Shown piece by piece: positions 32,732-40,192 of a DNA stretch of 64,000 nucleotides; position 1 is the stretch's first letter, and every line of letters starts with the position of its first letter. Source of the DNA: Bacteroidales bacterium UBA3808. Its GTDB lineage: Bacteria; Bacteroidota; Bacteroidia; Bacteroidales; Paludibacteraceae. The DNA is taken from assembly GCA_002369075.1 (NCBI GenBank), contig DFEG01000012.1:27377-91376 (forward strand), read 5' to 3'. The translations under genes were made by a program, and so were the position numbers. The notes under the pieces were generated by a model. The model was given only the letters and a program-made list of their open reading frames with translations, had not been told where the DNA came from and made no database searches.

Positions 32732-34515
32732 AATTGCTTCAATGCTTCAATCAGTCGGTTGTTATCTTTCGTGTCACGGACGGCAAGGCGGATGAACGGA
32801 GCACCGCATTTGTTTGTGCAGTCCTTGATTAGTATCATGTGTTCGCGCAAAAGCCGTACAGCCAACTCGCGGGGAGAATGAGAAGACTTGACTTCGCATA
32901 GCACATAATTAGCCTCGGTAGGCAGAACACATAGGTATGGGATAGTTTGCAGTTCTGCCATAAAGCGGCTTCGCTCGGCACGGAACTCATCCATTGCCTG
33001 CTTATAGGGTTTCTCGTATTTGCCCAATATCTGCATAAAGAACTCTCCAAAAGAGTTGATGTTCCATATACTGAGTTTGGAGCGAACGGCAGACATCAGT
33101 TTCGTATCGGATGAAGCCATTACGCCTAACCGCAATCCCGGTACACCATACGATTTGGAGATACTTTTCATCACGATGAGGTTAGTATATGATTCCAGAA
33201 TATCGTTTGCAAAGAACGTAGGATGCTCTGTTGAGAAGTCTATAAAACTCTCGTCAATTATCAACTTGATTTGTCTCGATTGACACCATTCCGCCAAACG
33301 GGTACAATCCTTATAGGAAATATAGTTACCGGAAGGGTTGTCGGGATTGATAAGCACAAGTGTCTCTATTCCTTTGCCTGCAAAATAAGCCATTAACTCA
33401 TCTGCTGAATAACTGAAATCAAGTGCTTTAGTTTGGTAAAATACCACTCTGTCTTGCGGCAAACGGTTCGGATATTCCTCAAAGGTCGGACGGACTACTC
33501 CCACGTTGCCTTGCAGAGTATTCATTAAGGCATTGATCAACTCTGCCGCTCCGTTGCCGACTGCGATATATTGCTGCTCTACGTTGAAGTTCTTGGCTGC
33601 CAGCAAGTCATTCACACGCTGACCCGAGGGATACTCAGTCAAGAGCCTTTGGAAACTGGAAGCCAATTCATCTTTCAGGCGCTGGTTCGGAAAATAAGGA
33701 TTGACCAAGTAGCAGAAATCCAACATGTGCGGATACCTCCAATAACCGCCATAGCGTGAGCAAAGCAAGTCGTACTGCCTATCCGTAAAGATAGATTCCG
33801 CTATATCCAAATCCTGCACATCGTCTATCTCGTACCATTGTTCCCCTGCTAATGGCAATGCTCTCATGCCGGAATTATCGAGCATGGTAATGACACGAAG
33901 AACTTGCTCATAGTACTCGTTGTTACCCATCGCCGCACTATACGCTTCCAAGAACGGGACATACATATGTTGCGAAAAAGACTGCGAAAACTTATAGACA
34001 TTTACGGTCTTGTAGTATTGCGGTATTTCGTCATAACGGAATTGGCTGTTAGGAATAAAACGCAAAATACGATTCTCATCATCCAAAGTGACCACTGTTC
34101 CATCCATCCAACTCTCGTATTTGTCCACCAATGCCAAATCCGGGTATGGATGGCTGACTAATTTGGTCAATACGGCATCCTCCATGATTATATCGGACTC
34201 CAAAAGCAACGTGTCTTGCTCACACATGTAATCCTTAGCCAGATAGAGTGAATAGATATTGTTCGTCTTATCATAGACAGGATTTTCCACAAAGCACAAC
34301 GGAGTCTTGGTCTCAATCGTAGCCAGATAATCCTTCAACTCTTGCGCTTTGTAGCCGATTACCATGACCACTCTGTCCAAATTCAGTTTGTCCAATTGGT
34401 GCAAAAGACGCTCAATGAGTGTTACGCCACCCACTTTGACCATACATTTGGTATTGTCTCGGGTGTACTTACCGAGACGTTTGCCCATTCCTGCTGCTAA
34501 GATGATTGCTTGCAT
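32728..34515 (-). CDS. Fusion: LicC/PntC-like cytidylyltransferase + PLP aminotransferase
   Basis: 595 residues from the ATG at 34515 ('MQAIILAAGMGKRLGKYT'); the longer frame upstream adds a low-complexity stretch unlike the family. Domain 1 (~1-240) is a nucleotidyltransferase with 'NTKCMVKV' and 'YDKTNNIYSLYLAKDY', as in CTP:phosphocholine and CTP:aminoethylphosphonate cytidylyltransferases. Domain 2 (~250-595) is a fold-type I aminotransferase: 'AVGNGAAELINALM', 'NPDNPSGNYI', 'IIDESFIDF' and the PLP lysine in 'MKSISKSYGVPGLRLG'. It probably makes and activates an amino-alcohol phosphate or phosphonate for LicD. First of three genes coupled by 4-nt overlaps. Confidence 0.82.
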   Translation of the reverse strand: MQAIILAAGMGKRLGKYTRDNTKCMVKVGGVTLIERLLHQLDKLNLDRVVMVIGYKAQELKDYLATIETKTPLCFVENPVYDKTNNIYSLYLAKDYMCEQDTLLLESDIIMEDAVLTKLVSHPYPDLALVDKYESWMDGTVVTLDDENRILRFIPNSQFRYDEIPQYYKTVNVYKFSQSFSQHMYVPFLEAYSAAMGNNEYYEQVLRVITMLDNSGMRALPLAGEQWYEIDDVQDLDIAESIFTDRQYDLLCSRYGGYWRYPHMLDFCYLVNPYFPNQRLKDELASSFQRLLTEYPSGQRVNDLLAAKNFNVEQQYIAVGNGAAELINALMNTLQGNVGVVRPTFEEYPNRLPQDRVVFYQTKALDFSYSADELMAYFAGKGIETLVLINPDNPSGNYISYKDCTRLAEWCQSRQIKLIIDESFIDFSTEHPTFFANDILESYTNLIVMKSISKSYGVPGLRLGVMASSDTKLMSAVRSKLSIWNINSFGEFFMQILGKYEKPYKQAMDEFRAERSRFMAELQTIPYLCVLPTEANYVLCEVKSSHSPRELAVRLLREHMILIKDCTNKCGAPFIRLAVRDTKDNNRLIEALKQL

Positions 34516-34839
34516 AATTGCTTTCCTGTATTCTTGGTTCTCTTTTTCTATTCCCCGGCATCGGATGCCGGCATTGCTTCGTTCATTTTGCAGGATACTG
34601 TCCCGCTTTTCTTTGTCAGATGCTACGAGCGTCAGCTCGGAGATTCTCATATTATTTTTTGTCCTTTTTTATTTTCTTCGAACGCTGTGCTCAAAAATTC
34701 AACATTAGTGATACTTGGTTATTCTTAGTTATTCTTAGTGATTTTTAGTCATCATAGGTACTAAACCGGACCCGTATAAGGGTCAACGGCTATCCGGACA
34801 CTACACGAACGCCATCCGATTGTTACCCATCTACTACCA
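34516..34839. other. Gap between the kdsD-like gene and the cytidylyltransferase fusion
   Basis: No convincing gene. It contains a hairpin CCGGCAT-CGG-ATGCCGG near 34555-34571, a poly-T-rich stretch at 34655-34680, and an array of about 10-bp period near 34705-34750 (TTATTCTTAG repeated, then GATTTTTAG). The open frame that continues from the fusion gene is low-complexity. Confidence 0.5.
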
Positions 34840-35865
34840 TCAGTGATAAAAACGTGTTCCCGGTAAACAGGAGAACGAATCAACCACGCCCACCACGGCT
34901 GACGGCTGATTGCTGACTTCTGACGGCTCCACTACAATCAGGGTGTGGATGGAGTGATGGTTCATCATCTCGCCCGCCTCCACGATCTTCGCATCCTTGC
35001 TGATGGTCTTCGGGTTGCGGGACATGATCTCTTCAACCTTCGTATCGAAGAACGCTTTACCCAACCGTTGCATCGCCCTGCGTATATCACCGTCTGTTAT
35101 TATTCCTACAAGAATGCTTGCCAATGAAGGGTCGGGGGTAGGCCTTTTCTCCACCACAATCCCTATTCCAAGCGTACCTTTCGTCACAATCTCGATAGCT
35201 TCGGACATAGGCATCTCGGGCGTAAGGAACGGCAGATTCTCGGTAAACATCACATCTTCCACTTTCGCAAGCAGTTTGCGTCCCAAGTCTCCACCTGGGT
35301 GAAGCATCGCGAAATCGGTCGGTTGGAAATGCGTGACCTCTATCAGCGCACAAGCGAGTGCGTCGCCCATCGCCAACGTTGCGGTTGTGGAAGCCGTCGG
35401 AATAAGGTTCAGCGGATCCGCCTCACGCTCTACGGATATATTGAGATGCACCGCCGAATACTTGGCTAACAGCGAAGAATCGTTACCCGACATGCCGATA
35501 ATAGGTATCTGTTTGGATTGGATGAGCGGCAGGAAACGCAACAACTCTTCCGTTGCACCCGAATAGGAGATAGCGAGCACAAGATCATCCGAACCCAGCA
35601 TCCCTAAATCGCCATGGTAGGCGTCCAGAGGATTGAGGAAGAAAGCCGGCGTACCTGTCGAAGCCAGAGTCGCTGCTATCTTGGAGCCTATATGCCCCGA
35701 CTTGCCGACACCCGTTACTACAACCTTGCCCTTGCAGGCACGGAGCATTTCAACCGCCCGGAGAAAGTTCTCGTCCACCCGTGATACAAGTGCTCGGATA
35801 GCTGCTGCCTCACACTCCAGACACTCCGCTGCCCGTTCTACAATATGCGAATATTCATTATTCAT
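34840..35865 (-). CDS. kdsD: D-arabinose 5-phosphate isomerase (KdsD/KpsF, SIS + CBS)
   Basis: 341 residues. SIS domain (~35-180: 'GKVVVTGVGKSGHIGSKIAA', 'LAISYSGATEELL', 'ASTTATLAMGDALACALIE') followed by two CBS repeats (~205-335). The enzyme isomerises ribulose 5-phosphate to arabinose 5-phosphate, the first step to Kdo. kdsC lies three genes upstream. A heptad array (34897-34931) encodes 'EPSEVSNQPSAVV' inside the second CBS repeat, and the C-terminus after it is unusual. Coupled to the GT4 gene by a 4-nt overlap formed within another heptad array. Confidence 0.92.
   Translation of the reverse strand: MNNEYSHIVERAAECLECEAAAIRALVSRVDENFLRAVEMLRACKGKVVVTGVGKSGHIGSKIAATLASTGTPAFFLNPLDAYHGDLGMLGSDDLVLAISYSGATEELLRFLPLIQSKQIPIIGMSGNDSSLLAKYSAVHLNISVEREADPLNLIPTASTTATLAMGDALACALIEVTHFQPTDFAMLHPGGDLGRKLLAKVEDVMFTENLPFLTPEMPMSEAIEIVTKGTLGIGIVVEKRPTPDPSLASILVGIITDGDIRRAMQRLGKAFFDTKVEEIMSRNPKTISKDAKIVEAGEMMNHHSIHTLIVVEPSEVSNQPSAVVGVVDSFSCLPGTRFYH
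34897..34931 (-). repeat. Heptad array inside the kdsD-like gene
   Basis: Plus-strand units GGCTGAC, GGCTGAT, TGCTGAC, TTCTGAC, GGCTCCA. In frame on the minus strand. Confidence 0.75.
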
Positions 35866-35880
35866 TGATCATTATTCATT
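35853..35880 (-). repeat. Heptad array at the GT4/kdsD junction
   Basis: Plus-strand units ATTCATT, ATTCATT, GATCATT, ATTCATT. It forms the kdsD start codon and the stop of the GT4 gene. Confidence 0.8.
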
Positions 35881-37019
35881 ATCTTCGTGAACGCAGCAGT
35901 CATGTTCGACCACGCGTATTTGGTTTTCTCTTTTTTCAAATACTCTGTATAAGACGCTTGACGCTCATTCGTGAAATAGTCCGAAACATTCTCGGCGATA
36001 GCCCGCGCGGACGGCTCGCAGGCATAACCCATCCGATGGTCGTGGACTATCTCACCCAAACCGCCCACGTTCGTTACCAGCATCGGTTTCTCGAAGTGGA
36101 ACGCCACTTGCGTCACGCCCGACTGCGTAGCCGATTTATACGGCTGCACGATCAGATCGGCTGCTCCGAAATACTTGCGGAGGTCGGCATCGGGGATGAA
36201 CTCATTACGCAGAATAACCCGTTCGTCAAGTCCATTCGCAGTTATCTGAGCGCGGTATTTGTCTTCATGCTCGTAGAACTCGCCGGCGATAATCAGTTGC
36301 AATTCAGGGAGCCGGTCTTTCACTTTTGCAAAGGCATCAAGGAGCAAATCAAGTCCTTTATAGGCACGCACTAATCCGAAGAAAAGCATATAGTTCTTCT
36401 TGGGGTCTAAGCCCAATGCCTTGCATGCTTCCTCTTTCGTCATCCGCTCACCGTAATGGTCATAGATGGGATGCGGGGAGAACGCCTTTGGTTTAATTGA
36501 GAGTTGAGAACTGAGACTTGAGGATTCTATCTTTTCAATATCTTTTAACACACTGTCAGAAAGCGCCACAAAACCGTCTTGGGAAGCCACAAAATAGGGA
36601 GCAAAGAGTTTATCCAGTACGGAGGGTTCGTGGGGCATCATATTGTGCACCAAAGCGATTGCCTTGGTTTTTCCATTACGCCTTGCAATACGGGATATTA
36701 GTCCGTACGCAGGGGCGAAGAACGCCATCCAATAGCAGCATATCAACAAATCGGGTGCCGCTTTTCTGATTTGTTTTCCCACCTTCAGCCAATTCAACGG
36801 ATTGCAGGAATTGAGCACACGGCGGACGTTCAGGTCCTTTGGAGCATTTTCTGCCGAATATTGCGTCTTGCCTGGAAAGAGGAACGAGGGGTATTGGAGC
36901 GTAAAGGTCCACACTTCCACTTCGTGCCCTTCTTCTGCGAACTGTCTTGCCAGACGCTCATTGAACGTCGCCAGTCCGCCACGGTAAGGATAAGCAGTTC
37001 CTAAAAGTATGATTTTCAT
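35862..37019 (-). CDS. Glycosyltransferase family 4
   Basis: 385 residues. GT-B fold: 'ILLGTAYPYRGGLATFNERL' (N-terminal domain), 'KKNYMLFFGLVRAYKGLDLL' and 'FGAADLIVQPYKSATQSGVT' with the downstream E-x7-E-like region 'TQVAFHFEKPMLVTNVGGLGE'. A heptad array (36497-36524) encodes 'ESSSLSSQLSIKP' in the linker between the two domains. Both ends overlap neighbours by 4 nt (kdsD and ispD). Probably builds a surface glycan. Confidence 0.88.
   Translation of the reverse strand: MKIILLGTAYPYRGGLATFNERLARQFAEEGHEVEVWTFTLQYPSFLFPGKTQYSAENAPKDLNVRRVLNSCNPLNWLKVGKQIRKAAPDLLICCYWMAFFAPAYGLISRIARRNGKTKAIALVHNMMPHEPSVLDKLFAPYFVASQDGFVALSDSVLKDIEKIESSSLSSQLSIKPKAFSPHPIYDHYGERMTKEEACKALGLDPKKNYMLFFGLVRAYKGLDLLLDAFAKVKDRLPELQLIIAGEFYEHEDKYRAQITANGLDERVILRNEFIPDADLRKYFGAADLIVQPYKSATQSGVTQVAFHFEKPMLVTNVGGLGEIVHDHRMGYACEPSARAIAENVSDYFTNERQASYTEYLKKEKTKYAWSNMTAAFTKIMNNDQ
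36497..36524 (-). repeat. Heptad array inside the GT4 gene
   Basis: Plus-strand units TTGAGAG, TTGAGAA, CTGAGAC, TTGAGGA, in frame on the minus strand. Confidence 0.75.
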
Positions 37020-37693
37020 AAGTCTTCGCGATAGGTTATTTTACGGTTTTGCTCTTCGCCCGGAACTATATATACCGGTATCTCCGGGCTGTAATGATGG
37101 AGGATGCCGATATCATCTGTCGCAGCAATATTGCCTTGTTCTACGGCTTTGCGGAAAGTCTCAGCAATGGTCTCCAAATGGAACGCCTGAGGCGTTTGTG
37201 CTCTCCAGACGGTCTCGCGCGGAGGCATGGAGGTCAGGCGGTTATGGTCGGTTATATAGATCGTGTCCGTAGAGGGCACCGCCACCGTGACGGCTTCGTG
37301 CTCCTCCAGCGCCTGGCACACATCCGCAATGATACGTTGGGATACATACGGTCGCGCCGCATCGTGGAGAAGTAGCGAAATGCATCTGCCAGGTTTGGCG
37401 GATTTCATGTACGCCTCTACGGCATGCCGGGACGACTCCCATCGCTCTGCCCCTCCGGGGATGATTGTGGTCACTTTCCGCCAATCATTCACTTGGCATA
37501 GCTCCTGCATGACGGATATATGGTCAGGGTGCATCACCACAGCTATCTCGTCAATGCTCGGCGCAAGCTCAAAGGCATCAATCGAGTGCTCTATGACAGA
37601 CCGCCCGTCAGCGAGCGGCAGCAGCTGTTTCGGGGTGTTGCCTCCTACTCTGCTGCCAATCCCTCCGGCTAATATGACTGCTATATGTTTCAA
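37016..37693 (-). CDS. ispD: 2-C-methyl-D-erythritol 4-phosphate cytidylyltransferase (IspD)
   Basis: 225 residues. 'VILAGGIGSRVGGNTPKQLL' (CTP-binding Gly loop with Arg and Lys), 'LLHDAARPYVS', 'VPSTDTIYI', 'VWRAQTPQAFHL', and 'TDDIGILHHY' fit IspD of the non-mevalonate isoprenoid pathway. The related TarI-type CDP-ribitol enzymes share much of this, and the position among glycan genes makes that a minor alternative. Overlaps the GT4 start by 4 nt; kdsC ends 30 bp upstream. Confidence 0.85.
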   Translation of the reverse strand: MKHIAVILAGGIGSRVGGNTPKQLLPLADGRSVIEHSIDAFELAPSIDEIAVVMHPDHISVMQELCQVNDWRKVTTIIPGGAERWESSRHAVEAYMKSAKPGRCISLLLHDAARPYVSQRIIADVCQALEEHEAVTVAVPSTDTIYITDHNRLTSMPPRETVWRAQTPQAFHLETIAETFRKAVEQGNIAATDDIGILHHYSPEIPVYIVPGEEQNRKITYREDL

Positions 37694-37723
37694 ACTTCCT
37701 AATTTTCAAACTAAGGCTTTGCC

Positions 37724-38293
37724 TCAAACTTTCAAGCCTGCGAGTATCACATCCGCTACCTCACGGATGGCACCTTGTCCGCCGGAGATGCTGAGGATAT
37801 GAATATCCGCCTTGGCTCCCGAGGATTTGGTGATCGCTTTGACCTCGGGTCTTGCATTGGCTGGGCAGTAAGGGTGACCTACGGCGCGGAGAATATCCAC
37901 GTCGTTGATGTCATCGCCCACATAGCAGACATCCATGAGACTGATATTCAGTTTGGCGCAGATGCGTTCCGCCGCCTGAAGTTTGGACATCGGAGGCAGT
38001 TCGTTGACGGCAAACCAGGAGGATGAGGTAAAGTCGTAGCGCGTTACAATCTTTCCTACCTTGCTACCTACACCGAGGTAGAGAAAATCGACTCCGAGCT
38101 TCTCCGCACGCGCCTTGACTATGGGCGATTGCTCGGAGGTGAGAATACCGCAAGGAATACCGGCCTGCCGGAGCAGAACCATTCCCATTCCGTCATACAC
38201 ACAGAAACGCTTGAGTTCCTCGCCGTGCGCGGAATAATACATGGCGCCGTCGGTGAGACACCCGTCTACATCTGTGAGAAATAATTTTACCAT
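37724..38293 (-). CDS. kdsC: 3-deoxy-manno-octulosonate-8-phosphatase (KdsC)
   Basis: 189 residues, HAD superfamily without a cap: 'LFLTDVDGCLTDGAMYY' (nucleophile Asp in DxD), 'GILTSEQSPIVKARAEKL', 'VCYVGDDINDVDILRAV'. It dephosphorylates Kdo-8-P before CMP-Kdo synthesis. Together with kdsD this indicates Kdo-containing LPS. The C-terminal 'GGQGAIREVADVILA' is typical of KdsC. Confidence 0.93.
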   Translation of the reverse strand: MVKLFLTDVDGCLTDGAMYYSAHGEELKRFCVYDGMGMVLLRQAGIPCGILTSEQSPIVKARAEKLGVDFLYLGVGSKVGKIVTRYDFTSSSWFAVNELPPMSKLQAAERICAKLNISLMDVCYVGDDINDVDILRAVGHPYCPANARPEVKAITKSSGAKADIHILSISGGQGAIREVADVILAGLKV

Positions 38294-38317
38294 TTCGTAT
38301 TTCGTGATTTTAAATCT

Positions 38318-39337
38318 TTAATTCTCAAAAGCGTTCCATCCCTGGGCTTTGAGGGCAATCTCTTCACCGTTGCGCCCGATCAGGTTGCAACCGTACTCGG
38401 GTTTGGTGATATGCCCGATTATATAGAGGTCGTCCACGGGAATCAGTTTCTCGTAATCGTCCAGAGAGCAGGTAAAGAGCAGTTCGTAGTCCTCGCCGCC
38501 GTTGAGCGCACAGGTGACGATATTGAGGTTCATCTCCTCTGCAAGCGCCGCCGCCTGATAGTCGATGGGCAGTTTGTCCTCATAGACGCAACACCCAGCA
38601 CCGGACTGGGTACAGATGTGCAGCAGTTCGGAGGAGAGACCGTCCGAGACATCCATCATCGCGGTGGGCTTGACTCCCGCCTTACGGAGCGATTCGAGGA
38701 TGTCACGCCGAGCCTCGGGCTTGAGTTGGCGTTCGAGAAGGTACTCACGTCCCTCAAAAGCGGCGTGAGCCTTCTCTTCATCGCCCACAAGGCGCTCTCG
38801 CTCAAGCAGCTGGAGCCCCATGTACGCCGTGCCGAGGTTGCCGGAGACGCAGATGAGGTCGTTCAGTTTGGCGCCGTTGCGATAGACAATATCCTTCGCC
38901 GGCGCTGTTCCGAGGCAGGTGATGGAGATCGTGAGACCGGTCATGGAAGCGCACGTGTCACCTCCGACAAGATCGACATTATACCGCTCGCACGCCAGAC
39001 GGATACCGGAATAGAGAGCGTCTATATCTTCAACCGAAAAACGCTTTGAGATACCGAGCGAGACGGTGATCTGCGTCGGCGTGCCGTTCATGGCATAGAT
39101 GTCCGAAAAATTGACCACAGCCGCCTTGTAGCCGAGGTGTTTGAGAGGTACGTACTCTAAGTTGAAATGAATCCCCTCCAGCAGCATGTCTGTTGTCATA
39201 AGGACTTTCTTCGAGCCGAAATCCATGACGGCACAATCGTCTCCGATACCTTTCTTGGTCGAAGGCTGGACCGTCTTGAGGTCCTTGGTAAGATGTTTGA
39301 TGAGTCCGAACTCACCGTATTTAGCAATTTCTGTCAT
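38318..39337 (-). CDS. thiL: Thiamine-monophosphate kinase
   Basis: 339 residues from the ATG at 39337 (a GTG two codons earlier is possible). 'KYGEFGLIKHL', 'GIGDDCAVMD', 'TTDMLLEGIHFNLEYV', 'LVGGDTCAS' and 'GGEDYELLFTC' are ThiL signatures for Mg-ATP and TMP binding. It phosphorylates TMP to thiamine pyrophosphate. First gene of the envelope-region minus-strand run; promoter box at 39357-39365. Confidence 0.93.
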   Translation of the reverse strand: MTEIAKYGEFGLIKHLTKDLKTVQPSTKKGIGDDCAVMDFGSKKVLMTTDMLLEGIHFNLEYVPLKHLGYKAAVVNFSDIYAMNGTPTQITVSLGISKRFSVEDIDALYSGIRLACERYNVDLVGGDTCASMTGLTISITCLGTAPAKDIVYRNGAKLNDLICVSGNLGTAYMGLQLLERERLVGDEEKAHAAFEGREYLLERQLKPEARRDILESLRKAGVKPTAMMDVSDGLSSELLHICTQSGAGCCVYEDKLPIDYQAAALAEEMNLNIVTCALNGGEDYELLFTCSLDDYEKLIPVDDLYIIGHITKPEYGCNLIGRNGEEIALKAQGWNAFEN

Positions 39338-39356
39338 AATCACACATAATGGGCAT

Positions 39357-39365
39357 GCAAAGGTA
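39357..39365 (-). promoter_or_regulatory. -7 box upstream of thiL
   Basis: Minus-strand TACCTTTGC, 20 bp before the thiL ATG. The expected -33 region is occupied by the heptad array at 39373-39407. Confidence 0.55.
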
Positions 39366-39372
39366 CGAAAAT

Positions 39373-39407
39373 AAATTGAAAATTGAAAATTGAAAATTGA
39401 AAATTAA
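39373..39407. repeat. Heptad array between thiL and ruvA
   Basis: AAATTGA four times, then AAATTAA: the most regular array in the window apart from the TTGATAR ones. It lies between two divergent promoters. Confidence 0.85.
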
Positions 39408-39469
39408 TAAAAATGGCACTCTTTTTATAAAAAAATGCGTGCGCGCTTGCGTATATGGAAAAAAAGTTG

Positions 39470-39478
39470 TACATTTGC
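39470..39478 (+). promoter_or_regulatory. -7 box upstream of ruvA
   Basis: TACATTTGC, 16 bp before the ruvA ATG at 39495. This rules out the in-frame upstream start at 39435. Confidence 0.6.
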
Positions 39479-39494
39479 GGGCTTTTTGTGTATT

Positions 39495-40139
39495 ATGATT
39501 GAATATATCAAAGGAACATTAACTGATTTGAACCCGACGGAAGCCGTTGTGGAAGCTGCGGGAGTGGGATACGGAATTGCCATTACCCTGCCGGGCTACA
39601 GCGCATTGGTGGGGAAAGAGGCTAACGGCGAAGGGTCGGAGGCTAAAGGCGAGGTGGTGAAGTTGTTTGTCACGGAAATCATCCGAGAGGATACGCACGA
39701 GGTGTACGGCTTTGTGACGAAAGCAGAGCGGCAGCTCTTTGAGTTGCTCATGACGGTGAGTGGCGTAGGCGCCTCCACCGCCCGGATGATCATGAGTGCG
39801 TTCAGTGCCGAGGAGTTGCGAATGCTCATCGCTACCGGTAATGCCAAAGCCATGGCAAAAGTCAAAGGACTGGGACCAAAGACCGCACAGAGGATTATCG
39901 TGGATCTGAAGGACAAGGCAATCAAACTGGATCTCGGCGCCGGTTCAGAACCGGAGCAAGCCGGCCATGCGGGTATGTTGTTCGAAGAAGAGAACGGCGT
40001 GAAAGCCGAGGCGGTAAGCGCCCTGACAATGTTAGGATTCCCGACGGCGGCAAGCGGAAAAGCAGTGGATAAGATTTTAAAGAACGATCCTTCACTCAAA
40101 GTGGAGGCGGTCATTCGCGAGGCGCTAAAAATGCTCTGA
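39495..40139 (+). CDS. ruvA: Holliday junction DNA helicase subunit RuvA
   Basis: 214 residues from the ATG after the promoter box. OB-fold domain I ('MIEYIKGTLTDLNPTEAVVE', 'EIIREDTHEVYGF'), two helix-hairpin-helix motifs ('LLMTVSGVGASTARMIMSAF', 'AKVKGLGPKTAQRIIVDL') and the RuvB-binding domain III (~165-214). A heptad array adds 'KEANGEGSEAKGE' to the loop between strands of the OB fold, where RuvA proteins normally have a short turn. Followed by sprA, a common order in this phylum. Confidence 0.95.
   Translation: MIEYIKGTLTDLNPTEAVVEAAGVGYGIAITLPGYSALVGKEANGEGSEAKGEVVKLFVTEIIREDTHEVYGFVTKAERQLFELLMTVSGVGASTARMIMSAFSAEELRMLIATGNAKAMAKVKGLGPKTAQRIIVDLKDKAIKLDLGAGSEPEQAGHAGMLFEEENGVKAEAVSALTMLGFPTAASGKAVDKILKNDPSLKVEAVIREALKML
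39618..39652 (+). repeat. Heptad array inside ruvA
   Basis: GAGGCTA, ACGGCGA, AGGGTCG, GAGGCTA, AAGGCGA: period 7, in frame. G+C-rich, unlike the intergenic arrays. Confidence 0.7.
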
Positions 40140-40140
40140 T

Positions 40141-40192
40141 AGACCGCTTCGCTCAAAGACAAAAGACCGCAGGCTATGCCTGCTAAAAGAAC
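40141..40192 (+). repeat. Two AAAGACC hairpin elements between ruvA and sprA
   Basis: Copy 1: AGACCGCTTCGCTCAAAGAC (40141-40160). Copy 2: AAAAGACC, hairpin GCAGGC-TAT-GCCTGC (40169-40183), TAAAAGAAC. The sprA ATG (40176-40178) is formed by the loop and first stem base of copy 2. Confidence 0.8.

Noticed and set aside
34516..34650. N-terminal extension of the LicC-aminotransferase fusion
   Set aside because: The extension is low-complexity and the cytidylyltransferase domain begins at the methionine encoded at 34515.
39435..39494. Upstream start for ruvA
   Set aside because: The promoter box at 39470-39478 lies inside it; the RuvA family begins at 'MIEYIKGTL'.
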